Shown: in pieces, positions 45,096 to 53,966 of the stretch
Position numbering within the stretch: position 1 is the stretch's first letter
How the letters are laid out: every line of letters starts with the position of its first letter
NCBI GenBank assembly: GCA_964391805.1
Contig: CAYMNK010000003.1
Location: 1 to 64,000, forward strand
DNA length: 64,000 bases
Source of the DNA: RUG14300 sp964391805
GTDB lineage: Bacteria; Bacillota; Clostridia; Christensenellales; CAG-1252
Direction of reading: 5' to 3'
The notes under the pieces: generated by a model
Database searches by the model: none
Seen by the model: only the letters and a program-made list of their open reading frames with translations
Told to the model about the DNA's origin: nothing
Translations under genes and position numbers: made by a program

Positions 45096-45224
45096 TTATG
45101 ACATTGACGATACCCATTTCCCACTACCTTCATCTCCAGAGGGATCATAATACACACAGCCTATACCATATTCAATATTGCCGGTTTGAGTATCACTATT
45201 ATAATTAAGTCTTAATTTTTCCAT
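45096..45224 (-). pseudogene. Out-of-frame remnant of a starch-binding-like module
   Basis: A 42-codon frame beginning 12 nt inside the end of the upstream gene. Its translation (NSDTQTGNIEYG, CVYYDPSG, KWVS) matches the end of the modules of that gene (GSTQTGNLTIGD, IYYDYGEKKWK), but the first half of the module is missing. It looks like the decayed 3' end of a longer or duplicated gene. A real coupled peptide is less likely, although GGAGAG does precede its ATG. Confidence 0.6.
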
Positions 45225-46150
45225 TTTTTCTCTCCATAATCGTAATAGATGTTATCGCCAATGGTTAGGTTTCCAGTCTGAGTACTACCATTATTAAAAA
45301 TTATATAATTGTATTCATTTGGTACATCAATATAATACCAACTATTACAATAATGCGTCATTTGAATACCTGGCCATGTTGTTCCATTAGATGAATTCCA
45401 ATAATATGCATTAACAATTTCCCAATTACTCGTATTTTTGAAATAAATACGTTTTTTTTCGCTTTCATTTAGAATGAATCCATCAGTCCAGATATAACCA
45501 TTAAAATAGCCTTGTGAATAATCAATAATCAAATCGGCAGTTTGTTTTTCGCTATTATTATTAAAAATTATACAGTTGTAACTTGTGGACAGTGTATATG
45601 AACACCAACCAGAATGACCATCTACCGCAGTCATTGCCACACCGGGCCAATCTTGATTGTTGCTATTTGTACTTGAATTCCAAGCATAAGCGGAGACAGT
45701 GGTCCAACCACTCACATTGTAGAAATAGATAGTTTGTTCAAAACCACTTACCCAACTGCTTCCATTATAGTATAGATTGTTCTCGTCAATAGTAAGGTCA
45801 GCGGTTTTTTTACTATCATTATTTGCGTTAAAAATTACGGATGTATATTTATTATCAATATCAATAGAATACCAACCCGAATAACCATCAACTGCATTCA
45901 TTTTATCGCCCGGATATGCCTCATTATAAGATGTACTCGATTCCCAAGCATAAGCATAAACGGTGCCGGATGTGTGCCAAGAATATGCATCGTAGAAATA
46001 CACAGTTCTCGAGGTTGGTTCATTCGCTTCACCGGCAAATGTGATATCAATGGTGCCGTCGGTCGAATAAAGAGCAAACGCTCCGCTTATTAGCGAAACG
46101 CATAGTACCAATGCTATTAATACAGTGATTGCCTTTAATCTGACGGCCAT
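45212..46150 (-). CDS. Secreted protein with three starch-binding-like modules (CBM26-like)
   Basis: A 312-residue exported protein. The signal region ends in SGAFALYSTDGTIDITF, the same pattern as the SipW-dependent proteins encoded upstream. It is followed by three repeats of about 85 residues (about 48-133, 138-222 and 230-312), each with YFY or YFK, AYxW, WPG or YPG followed by M, and IIFN, a pattern of the CBM26 starch-binding family. There is no catalytic domain. AAAGGAAAA lies about 10 nt before the ATG. Likely a fibre or matrix protein that binds starch or related glucan at the surface. The processing peptidase is probably the SipW at 46.7-47.5 kb. Confidence 0.72.
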   Translation of the reverse strand: MAVRLKAITVLIALVLCVSLISGAFALYSTDGTIDITFAGEANEPTSRTVYFYDAYSWHTSGTVYAYAWESSTSYNEAYPGDKMNAVDGYSGWYSIDIDNKYTSVIFNANNDSKKTADLTIDENNLYYNGSSWVSGFEQTIYFYNVSGWTTVSAYAWNSSTNSNNQDWPGVAMTAVDGHSGWCSYTLSTSYNCIIFNNNSEKQTADLIIDYSQGYFNGYIWTDGFILNESEKKRIYFKNTSNWEIVNAYYWNSSNGTTWPGIQMTHYCNSWYYIDVPNEYNYIIFNNGSTQTGNLTIGDNIYYDYGEKKWKN

Positions 46151-46199
46151 TTTGATATGTTTTCCTTTATGTTATTTTGGTTTAGTGCGCGACATTGAT

Positions 46200-46735
46200 G
46201 AGCGGGCGATCCCATATGTGTCATCCTGAACAGGGTGACAGATTAGGAAGTTGTCATACAATACATATGTCATCCTGAGTGTAGCAATAGCGGAATCGAA
46301 GAATCTAATTCCTTGTTAAAGCAAGCGATAGCGCTCCATATAGTCATTCTGAGCGGAATACGAAGTATGGAGTCGAACGGCGTAGCTGCACCGAACATAG
46401 TGAGGTGGAATCTTATTCCTTGTTTTACAAGGATTTTAGATACCGACACTTTGTGTCGCCCCGTCGGGTTCGATTTCGGTCTGTCGACCTACACTCAGTA
46501 TGACAAGACTTGTCGCTAACGCTTACCTTAATATGGTTGTCGTTCAACCGACTGCACATTATCGTCCGCAAGATACCAAATTGTTGCACAATATGATTCT
46601 CACTTCGTTCGAATTTCGACTACGCTCAGTATGACGTCGGTCGAGAATACCTTTGCTCAGTATGACGGGACGGAGTCAGTATGACGGCGGACGAGAATAT
46701 CTTCGTTCAGTATGACATGATGGTCTACAAAATGT
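46200..46735 (-). repeat. Dispersed structured repeat, copy E (compound)
   Basis: Includes a unit shared with 44,910-45,000 (46,239-46,316), a unit shared with 49,353-49,432 (about 46,343-46,425), block 2 with CGACAC/GTGTCG (about 46,440) and block 1 (46,562-46,694, ends TCGTCCGC/GCGGACGA, hairpin CAAATTGT/ACAATATG with one mismatch). No gene in 46,151-46,745. Confidence 0.75.
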
Positions 46736-46745
46736 TGGCGAAATG

Positions 46746-47507
46746 TTACTCTTTAAAATCACTTTGTGACACGTCCTCAGATAGTTCAAGAGACTCATTA
46801 CCCTCTTCAGATGGTTCAAAAGAATCAGCATCGTTCTTTTCAGATGATTCAAGAGAATCGGCAAAAGATTCGCTGTCATCCCGAGGTGTATCCTTATCGT
46901 TTTTAGGTTGTTCGTTTTTCATATAGCGGATGATAAGGCTTGCAATTGCCAATATGGCGATACACGCTATCAATGCTATTATTCCATATACACTCTGTAG
47001 GAAGTTAATCACCACACCGAACTGTCCTAACGAGAAGGCATAAATACCTGTAAGCTGTTCCCTCGTTTTAGCGGAATCGTTATCGGGAGTTGCATCACCT
47101 CGCGTGATATACAACTTTTGACCTGTAACGGAATCGATTTGGATATCAACTACACGGTGAATAACGGTTGCATCACCGAGTTTAAAGGTTACTATATCGT
47201 ATACCTCTATTTCTTCGTCATCCTTAATTTGTCTGGTGAACACAAGATCGTTAACCTTGAGTTGGTTATCGTGCCCCTCTAAAAATTCGGTATCGTACTT
47301 AAACGACATACTACCGGTCCGTACGATCATGCCTCTAAATCCAAAAAACGGATAGGAATCATTACCAGCGATTTTCTGAACAAAAGAAAAGATCAATACG
47401 GCAATAAAAACTACCATAACCAAATAAAAAAGCACGTTAAAGATAATCTTAACCGCTTTCCGAGCTTTAGTATTCTTTTTATTCTCGTATTGACCTTCGT
47501 TTTTCAT
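46746..47507 (-). CDS. sipW: Signal peptidase I of the SipW (ER) type
   Basis: A 253-residue membrane peptidase. Two membrane helices (about 20-45 and 175-200) enclose the catalytic part: Ser66 in RTGSMS and His117 in VIHRVV, with the ER-type serine-histidine arrangement in place of the usual serine-lysine, and YITRGDATPDND as the last conserved box. A 50-residue acidic Ser/Glu/Asp-rich tail faces the cytoplasm. It should cleave the signal peptides of the two TasA-like proteins encoded just upstream, and probably of the starch-binding protein. No strong Shine-Dalgarno is seen, which fits lower expression than its substrates. Confidence 0.88.
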   Translation of the reverse strand: MKNEGQYENKKNTKARKAVKIIFNVLFYLVMVVFIAVLIFSFVQKIAGNDSYPFFGFRGMIVRTGSMSFKYDTEFLEGHDNQLKVNDLVFTRQIKDDEEIEVYDIVTFKLGDATVIHRVVDIQIDSVTGQKLYITRGDATPDNDSAKTREQLTGIYAFSLGQFGVVINFLQSVYGIIALIACIAILAIASLIIRYMKNEQPKNDKDTPRDDSESFADSLESSEKNDADSFEPSEEGNESLELSEDVSQSDFKE

Positions 47508-47524
47508 TTATAATAATTGCAATC

Positions 47525-47550
47525 TACGGCCAGGGAAATCCCTGACCGTA
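47525..47550 (-). promoter_or_regulatory. Intercistronic hairpin before sipW
   Basis: TACGG and CAGGGA pair with TCCCTG and CCGTA (one mismatch) in a 12-position stem with a tiny loop. No T run follows. It is likely to slow or process the message between an abundant substrate gene and sipW. Confidence 0.5.
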
Positions 47551-47575
47551 TTTGCATAATTGGTTGTTTAGATTG

Positions 47576-48502
47576 TTAATTATTACTTGTGCTTACCGAA
47601 GATTGACTTTGTACCCAGACATTATCACTACCATTAACACAAATATAATATGCTTGATCCGAAGTAACTTTTATATTTGAAGTATCATCGTTATTATTTA
47701 TGGCAACTACACCATCACCGACTGCAACTTTACCATCACTCCAACCAAGTTTTAGCCATCTTAAGCCCCAAACGGTCTCGTTCTCATCATTTTGAACCTG
47801 AGTATATTGAACTATCTTGAATTCACCCATTGCCGTGGTGAGTTGATAATTAGCAAGTTCTGCTTTGTTTGTTCCCGTGCCAGCGCCTAACTTAATAGCT
47901 TGCTCGTTGACAGACCAATTAGAGAAGTCACCAACGATATAGTATGCGTTTTCTACAGGAGCCCAGTCAACAAATTCCCAGCTAACAGACACTTTAATTT
48001 TCTTATTAGATACATCCTTAAACTCGCTATTAGTTATTTCACTCTTTAATGCTACGGTTAAAGTAAGATATTGGGGTAAATCATTCAAAGGAAGAGTTAA
48101 ACCTCTCAATAAATCGCTACTTGCATAATCTTTTGAATTTTCATTATTCTTGTCTACTGCTACACCGGAAAGAGTATAGTATTGAGAATCAAGAGTACTT
48201 CCGTCAACGCTAATCGTCAATTTACCATTTAAACCGGCTAATGAATCTGTGTTTGTAGTATCGACATTCAATTTGATACGTTGAGTAGCGGAAGAATCTT
48301 TTGGATTCAATGCAATACCACCAAAGTTAAAATCGGCTGATTCGTTCTCTGAATTTACGGATTGTAATGTCAGCGTAACGGCATCTCCGGAGCCGAAAGT
48401 TATATCTAAACTATCATTCTGAGTATAAAGAGCAAAGCATCCTCCAACAACAGAAAGACATAAAATTACTGATAAAAATATAACAAAAATCTTTTTATTC
48501 AT
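47576..48502 (-). CDS. TasA/camelysin-like exported protein with carbohydrate-binding-like domain
   Basis: A 308-residue protein with a SipW-type signal (CLSVVGGCFALYTQNDSLDITFGSG). The first half (about 35-185) is a beta-rich TasA-like fibre domain. The C-terminal 120 residues (starting YYIVGDFSNWSVNEQAIKL) resemble starch-binding or CBM20/48-like folds. I chose the ATG at 48502, preceded by GGAGGTG. It starts 14 nt after the previous gene and ends 68 nt before sipW. Likely a matrix or pilus-like subunit carrying a glucan-binding tip. Domain identity is a structural guess. Confidence 0.7.
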   Translation of the reverse strand: MNKKIFVIFLSVILCLSVVGGCFALYTQNDSLDITFGSGDAVTLTLQSVNSENESADFNFGGIALNPKDSSATQRIKLNVDTTNTDSLAGLNGKLTISVDGSTLDSQYYTLSGVAVDKNNENSKDYASSDLLRGLTLPLNDLPQYLTLTVALKSEITNSEFKDVSNKKIKVSVSWEFVDWAPVENAYYIVGDFSNWSVNEQAIKLGAGTGTNKAELANYQLTTAMGEFKIVQYTQVQNDENETVWGLRWLKLGWSDGKVAVGDGVVAINNNDDTSNIKVTSDQAYYICVNGSDNVWVQSQSSVSTSNN

Positions 48503-48516
48503 AGTTAACACCTCCA

Positions 48517-48999
48517 TTATGCTACATTAAATGTGCATACAAGTTTTCCATTGGTGGCGTTAACTTGATCTGCGGTTACATTTTCCTTGTATTCGATCTT
48601 TACATAAACAGTGGTACCTTCCTTAATTTTTGTATATGTAAATACACCATCCGACACTGAGCCAACAGCTTTAGTACATCCTGAATCAGCATAGTATCCA
48701 ATAGTAACATTGTCTATGTTTTTATTGTCTCCAACAGCTTGCGGGGTAATAGTCAACGTTGCGGAGCCAGACCATTCTGTTTCATTGGTATCTATACCTA
48801 AAACAATTGGTATAAGCGTTGCATTATTTTTATTTAATGTTATGCCCGTACCTCTTGTCGAGTTTAGACTAAGATATAGATAGGTATCGGTGTTTACCCC
48901 CCCCTCTATAGGAGCAGCATCATAAACTGCGATTGCCAATACCGAACCGATAACGGCAAGACAGAGAATAATGCTAATTAGAATAATTAGTTTTTTCAT
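48517..48999 (-). CDS. Small TasA-like exported protein
   Basis: A 160-residue protein with a signal region (ILCLAVIGSVLAIAVYDAAP) and one beta-rich domain of about 130 residues that resembles small camelysin/TasA-type subunits. GGGAGA precedes the ATG. First gene of the SipW operon. No binding site recognised. Function as a fibre subunit is inferred from position and signal type. Confidence 0.65.
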   Translation of the reverse strand: MKKLIILISIILCLAVIGSVLAIAVYDAAPIEGGVNTDTYLYLSLNSTRGTGITLNKNNATLIPIVLGIDTNETEWSGSATLTITPQAVGDNKNIDNVTIGYYADSGCTKAVGSVSDGVFTYTKIKEGTTVYVKIEYKENVTADQVNATNGKLVCTFNVA

Positions 49000-49199
49000 T
49001 GATTGAAATCTCCCTATAAAAATTTTTATTTTTTATTCTTTAATATGGGGCATATTTGCGACAAGCAAAAAATACCTCTATACCTCAAGAACAATAATAT
49101 TGTATAATATAATATTCTTTAAGTAAAGATTATAAGACTTTATTTAATCAAAATTTAATAATTGAGAGTGCCTTTGATTGTAACATGAAAGCAGATACC

Positions 49200-49735
49200 G
49201 ATACTTTGCGCTGTTTTTCGTCCGGAAGATTATATGTCATACTTTTCCCGTCCCGTCATTGCAACTGATGTTATGCTATGCATAATGATGAATGATGTTG
49301 CCTTATGGCAAATGATGTATTGCTTCGCAATATTGTGGATAGATGTATATGTCATTCTGAGCGAATACGAAGTATGGAGTCGAACGGCGTAGTCGCACCG
49401 AACATAGTGAGGTGGAATCTTATTCCTTGTTAATATGGTTGTCGTTCAATCGACTGCACATTACCGTCCGCAAGATACCAAATTGTTGCACAATTTGATT
49501 CTCACGTCGTTCGAATTTCGACTATGCTCAGTATGACGGCGGACGAATGAACTTTATGCCTCACATATGTCATCCTGAGTCTAGCGATAGCGGAATCGAA
49601 GGATCTTATTCCTTATTAATATGGATATGGCGATTACTAATCGCCGCTACAATTTTATAATATGTTATTGTCCTTTGTGTAAAAAGTGTGCACTCCAACA
49701 TCATTTTTCATAAGGATTTTTAGATACCGACACTA
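49200..49735 (-). repeat. Dispersed structured repeat, copy F (compound)
   Basis: Block 1 at 49,464-49,546 (ends CGTCCGC/GCGGACGA, hairpin CAAATTGT-TGC-ACAATTTG at 49,479-49,497) is almost identical to copy E at 46,562. A second unit at 49,353-49,432 matches 46,343-46,425 in the same orientation. 49,000-49,200 is AT-rich and probably holds the SipW operon promoter, which I could not fix. Confidence 0.75.
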
Positions 49736-49739
49736 TATG

Positions 49740-50510
49740 TTATTCTTTAATTCTGGTATTTTCGGTGAAGGGTTTGCGAGAAGTACCCATTCCGAATTCG
49801 ACATTGCAGAGAGTTAGCCCTATTACGCCTTTGGCTTTTCCTTTGAGAAGTGCCTTGGCGACGTTATTCATAGTACTACCGGTGGTGTACACGTCGTCTA
49901 TGACGAGTACACGCAGTCCCTTAAATGAGTCATCTATGGTAAAATATGCGTTTTCGGCGTTTTTCTTGCGTTCTGCGAAACTTTTGCCCAACTGTCTGCC
50001 TCTGCCCGGCTTTTTATATAATCCTTCGTTGTAAGGCACATTAAGTCTCTCCGACAGTTCCCGAGCGATAAGATCGCATTGATTATAACCTCGCTCACGT
50101 TTATGGACCTTAGTCATAGGAACGACGGCTATAACATCGAATTCGATATTTTCTTCTATAATCTTATCAACATAAAAGGACGTTATGAAGGGTGCAAAAT
50201 ACTGCTTGTTTTTGAATTTAAAAGCAAGCATCACATCTTTGATAACGTCCTTATAGTAATAACAGGAATAATTCCTTTCGAAGTAAATATGTTCTTGGTT
50301 GCAAACCGAGCAGTACTCTCCGTATCGGGTAGGTTTACCGCATTTCAAACAATGCATAGTGATAGGCTTGATTCGTTTGGCACACTCTTCGCACAGTCCG
50401 TAACGCGGTGACGGTACGAAAAGGTCTCGTCCGCAATCAATACATGCGGAATCATTCGGAAATATCCAATTGAAAAATTTACGAATCTTATCACCGAACT
50501 TAGTTTTCAT
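49740..50510 (-). CDS. comF: ComF-family phosphoribosyltransferase-like protein
   Basis: A 256-residue ComF protein. An N-terminal zinc ribbon (CIDCGRDL, CEEC, CLKCGKP, CSVC) is followed by a PRTase fold with the PRPP loop VLVIDDVYTTGST. In DNA uptake systems ComF supports handling of incoming DNA with the ComFA helicase, but no competence genes are adjacent. It overlaps recD2 by 11 nt. Enzymatic activity is not established for the family. Confidence 0.88.
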   Translation of the reverse strand: MKTKFGDKIRKFFNWIFPNDSACIDCGRDLFVPSPRYGLCEECAKRIKPITMHCLKCGKPTRYGEYCSVCNQEHIYFERNYSCYYYKDVIKDVMLAFKFKNKQYFAPFITSFYVDKIIEENIEFDVIAVVPMTKVHKRERGYNQCDLIARELSERLNVPYNEGLYKKPGRGRQLGKSFAERKKNAENAYFTIDDSFKGLRVLVIDDVYTTGSTMNNVAKALLKGKAKGVIGLTLCNVEFGMGTSRKPFTENTRIKE

Positions 50511-52710
50511 TACGATATTGATTAATAAACTCGACCAATGCGGTCATTCTTCTCTCGGTATATTTATTCTTAGCCATTTTTTCGTAAGTTTCTCTACCAC
50601 CTATCAGTACCACCATATTTTTAGCACGCGTAACTGCGGTATACAATAGGTTTTTGGATAGAACCATCGGGTTATATCTCTCTACAACGAGTATTACGAC
50701 CTTGAATTCGGATCCTTGCGATTTATGCACGCTGACGGCATAAGCCAAAGCGAGTTGATCGAGGTTCTCGGGGGGATATGAGGCAACTCTACCGTCTTCG
50801 AAACGAACTATTACGCGCATTTCGCCTTTATCGACGCTGACTATTTTACCGATATCTCCGTTAAACACCCCTTCACCGTTGGTGGAAGTATCGCCATCTA
50901 TGCGTTCCCATAGAATATCATAATTGTTGCTAATTTGAATAACTCTATCGCCCTCACGGAAAACGGTTTGTCCGACCGTTATTTCCTTCTTGTTGAACGC
51001 AGGCGGATTGAGAGCCGACTGAAGTGCTTTATTAAGCGCTATGACGCCGATTTCGCCCTTTTTGAGGGGTGCAAGGACTTGGATATCATCGGGAGTGACA
51101 TTTAGATAGTTAACTATCCTTTTGGTGCAAAATTGAATGGTATGCTCGAGCGCAACGCTTGGATCGGTTTGATAATCGAAGAAAAAGTCCGAACTGCGCT
51201 TATCGGGTTCGGGCATTACGCCCTTATTGATAAGGTGGGCATTGGTAACGATAAAACTATCCTCTGCTTGACGATAAATGTGGTTAAGTGCAATTACCGG
51301 CATCAAGTCCGACTGAATAATATCGGCAAGCACCGAACCCGCTCCGACAGAGGGAAGCTGATCCTTATCGCCTACCAAAATAAGTTTGGAACTTCTCGGC
51401 ATTGCCCTTAATAGCGCATTAAATATAAATTCGTCCGCCATAGAGACTTCGTCCACGATATAAACATCTTGAGGTAAGGGATTGCGCTCGTTATATACAA
51501 ACGTGGAATCCGAAGCCTTATTGAATTCGAGAAGTCTATGAATAGTGGCGGAGTTTCTACCTGTCGCCTCGCTCATACGCTTACTTGCCCTTCCAGTCGG
51601 GGCTGCAAGCGAATACGTTATACCCATTCTTTCAAGCAGATATATTATACACTTGATTATGGTTGTTTTACCTGTTCCCGGTCCGCCGGTGATGACAACA
51701 GCACCCGAATTTAGTGCCATAGATATTGCTTCCTTTTGGGTGAGGTGTAAGGTGATATCGTTTATCTTTTGATAGAACTCTATTTCTCTGTCGAAGTTAA
51801 GCGTAAGCGGTCTTGCCTCGTCCATAATAGTAACAAGTCTTTTCGCTATGCTATTTTCGAGATTAAAATATTTGTCGAGCATCATCCCCGCCGATTTACC
51901 GGTATCGATACGCACGATTTCGTTAAGCGTTTCCATATCGGTTATGGCATCCTCTATAAGAGGCTTTTGCTCGTCGGTAAATCCCAATACCTTATTACAC
52001 TCGGCAATTATTCTACCTATCGGCAAATAAGTGTGTCCGCTACGCGATGCAATTTCATCAAGGACATACCTAATACCCGCCTTGATTCTATTGACGCTCT
52101 CGTGCTCTATACCCATACTCGAGGCAATAATGTCGGCGGTTCTAAATCCTATGCCGTCCACCTCGCCTACCATACGATAAGGGTTGGTTCTCACTATACT
52201 CTCGCTCAATACACCGTAAAGTTTATAGATTTTCATTGCCAAGTTTAAGCTGACGCCGTGCTTGGTCAAAAACATTATGGTATTTTGCATAGAGCGTAAT
52301 TGCTCGAATTTGAGGAAAATTTCTTCCGATTTCTTAGCAGATATACCCCTAACCTCAGCCAATCTCGACGGATTGTACTCTATAATATCGAAGGTATCTT
52401 TGCCGAATTTACGAACTATAGCGGTAGCGGTAATTTCGCCAATACCTTTAAATAATCCGCTTGAAAGGTATCTAATCATACCCTCTTCGTTGGTTGGGGG
52501 AACGACCACCACTTCGTTGACAACGAACTGCTCTCCGAATCGAGAATTAGTCTTATATTCACCGATCAAGGTAACGTTTTCGCCCTCGGTTATCGGTGGA
52601 AAAATGCCCACGGCAGTTATTATTAATCCGTGGACATCTACTGCCAAAACGGTATAACCGTTCTCGGCATTTCTAAATACGATTCCTTCTACAGTTCCTT
52701 TTAATTCCAT
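50500..52710 (-). CDS. recD2: ATP-dependent DNA helicase RecD2
   Basis: A 736-residue SF1B helicase, 5'-3', not part of a RecBCD complex. An OB-like N-terminus and helix-hairpin-helix region (about 80-200) precede the motor: Walker A GGPGTGKTT, Walker B VDEVSMAD, VGDKDQLPSVGAGSVL, and motif VI AYAVSVHKSQGSEF with YTAVTRAK. I chose the ATG at 52710 (MELKGTVEGIV), 7 nt after the metK stop, because the longer frame runs into metK. No Shine-Dalgarno, so translation is probably coupled. Role in genome maintenance and mismatch or break repair. Confidence 0.93.
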   Translation of the reverse strand: MELKGTVEGIVFRNAENGYTVLAVDVHGLIITAVGIFPPITEGENVTLIGEYKTNSRFGEQFVVNEVVVVPPTNEEGMIRYLSSGLFKGIGEITATAIVRKFGKDTFDIIEYNPSRLAEVRGISAKKSEEIFLKFEQLRSMQNTIMFLTKHGVSLNLAMKIYKLYGVLSESIVRTNPYRMVGEVDGIGFRTADIIASSMGIEHESVNRIKAGIRYVLDEIASRSGHTYLPIGRIIAECNKVLGFTDEQKPLIEDAITDMETLNEIVRIDTGKSAGMMLDKYFNLENSIAKRLVTIMDEARPLTLNFDREIEFYQKINDITLHLTQKEAISMALNSGAVVITGGPGTGKTTIIKCIIYLLERMGITYSLAAPTGRASKRMSEATGRNSATIHRLLEFNKASDSTFVYNERNPLPQDVYIVDEVSMADEFIFNALLRAMPRSSKLILVGDKDQLPSVGAGSVLADIIQSDLMPVIALNHIYRQAEDSFIVTNAHLINKGVMPEPDKRSSDFFFDYQTDPSVALEHTIQFCTKRIVNYLNVTPDDIQVLAPLKKGEIGVIALNKALQSALNPPAFNKKEITVGQTVFREGDRVIQISNNYDILWERIDGDTSTNGEGVFNGDIGKIVSVDKGEMRVIVRFEDGRVASYPPENLDQLALAYAVSVHKSQGSEFKVVILVVERYNPMVLSKNLLYTAVTRAKNMVVLIGGRETYEKMAKNKYTERRMTALVEFINQYRNEN

Positions 52711-52717
52711 TCGTTTA

Positions 52718-53902
52718 TTAAATATTGGCTTGCTTTTTGAGTTCGTCTGCCTTATCGGTACGCTCCCAAGCAAGGTCGCCTTTACCGAAGTGACCGTAAT
52801 TGGTTGTTCTCTTATATATAGGTGCTCTCAATCCGAGGTTATCGATAATTGCGCCCGGACGGAAATCGAATACCTTAGCGCAAATCTCTTCCAACTTAGA
52901 ATCGGCTAAAACACCTGTTCCGAAGGTGGATATTCTCAAGGATATGGGCTTCGCTACACCTATAGCATAGCTTACTTCGAGCATTACACGCTCTGCAAGT
53001 CCCGATGCAACGATATTTTTACATACGTATCTTGCATAATAAGACGCACTGCGGTCAACCTTAGTAGGATCTTTACCCGAAAAAGCACCACCGCCATGGG
53101 GACAATATCCGCCATAGGTGTCTACAACGATTTTTCTACCCGTCAAACCACTATCGCCGTTAGGTCCGCCAATAACGAATCTACCGGTGGGATTTACAAA
53201 TATTCTGGTATCGGCATCGAGTAAATCATTAGGTATAGCCTTCTTGATCACCTTTTCGATAACTGTACGCTCTATTTCGTCATGCTCTACATCGGCAGAG
53301 TGCTGAGTAGATACAACGACTGTGTGTACTCTGACAGGCTTATTATTCTCGTCGTATTCTACCGTAACTTGAGCCTTCCCATCGGGACGAAGCCACTCAA
53401 TCTCGCCCGATTTACGAGCTGAGGTCAAGGTTGCAGTCAAACGATGAGCCAATGTGATAGGTAACGGCATCAAATCTTCGGTTTCGTTGCACGCATAACC
53501 GTACATCATACCTTGATCGCCTGCTCCTATAAGGTCATAACGAGATTGGTCACCCGTTTTTGCCTCCTGACTCATATCAACGCCCATAGCGATATCGGCA
53601 GATTGAGAATGGATCTTATTGATAATTTGGCAATTGAAATCGAATCCGATATCTTGTTCAGTATATCCAATATCCTTGATAGTATTGCGGATAACATTCT
53701 CGACATCGATTTTCGCGTTACTCGTAATCTCACCCATTACCATTACGGTATTGGTAGTAGCACAAGTTTCACAAGCACATCTCGAATTGACGTCCTGCTT
53801 CAATAATTCGTCCAACACTGCATCCGAAATACTGTCGCAGACCTTGTCGGGATGTCCTTCGGTAACGCTTTCGCTTGTAAATAATCTATTTTTTCTTTCC
53901 AT
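52718..53902 (-). CDS. metK: S-adenosylmethionine synthetase
   Basis: A 394-residue enzyme making SAM from methionine and ATP. Signatures: FTSESVTEGHPDK at the start, GAGDQGMMYGYA, and GGAFSGKDPTKVDRSA. I chose the ATG at 53902, with AAAGGTAA before it. The gap to rpoC is only 64 nt and holds a strong hairpin but no SAM riboswitch, which is unusual for Bacillota. Sits between rpoC and recD2 in one direction. Confidence 0.96.
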   Translation of the reverse strand: MERKNRLFTSESVTEGHPDKVCDSISDAVLDELLKQDVNSRCACETCATTNTVMVMGEITSNAKIDVENVIRNTIKDIGYTEQDIGFDFNCQIINKIHSQSADIAMGVDMSQEAKTGDQSRYDLIGAGDQGMMYGYACNETEDLMPLPITLAHRLTATLTSARKSGEIEWLRPDGKAQVTVEYDENNKPVRVHTVVVSTQHSADVEHDEIERTVIEKVIKKAIPNDLLDADTRIFVNPTGRFVIGGPNGDSGLTGRKIVVDTYGGYCPHGGGAFSGKDPTKVDRSASYYARYVCKNIVASGLAERVMLEVSYAIGVAKPISLRISTFGTGVLADSKLEEICAKVFDFRPGAIIDNLGLRAPIYKRTTNYGHFGKGDLAWERTDKADELKKQANI

Positions 53903-53928
53903 TGTATAATTTACCTTTATAAAATATT

Positions 53929-53959
53929 GCTTTGCATAAGGGGTTACCTTATGCAAAGC
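53929..53959 (-). terminator. Strong hairpin between rpoC and metK
   Basis: A 13-bp perfect stem (53929-53941 with 53947-53959) with a 5-nt loop, followed on the minus strand by an AT-rich stretch (AATATTTTAT). Terminates rpoBC partly or fully just ahead of the metK ribosome site. No separate metK promoter was found, so readthrough is likely. Confidence 0.6.
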
Positions 53960-53966
53960 CCATTAA

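Noticed and set aside
41440..49740. Prophage or insertion sequence carrying the accessory cassettes
   Set aside because: No integrase, transposase or phage structural gene and no target-site duplication could be seen; only the repeats mark boundaries.
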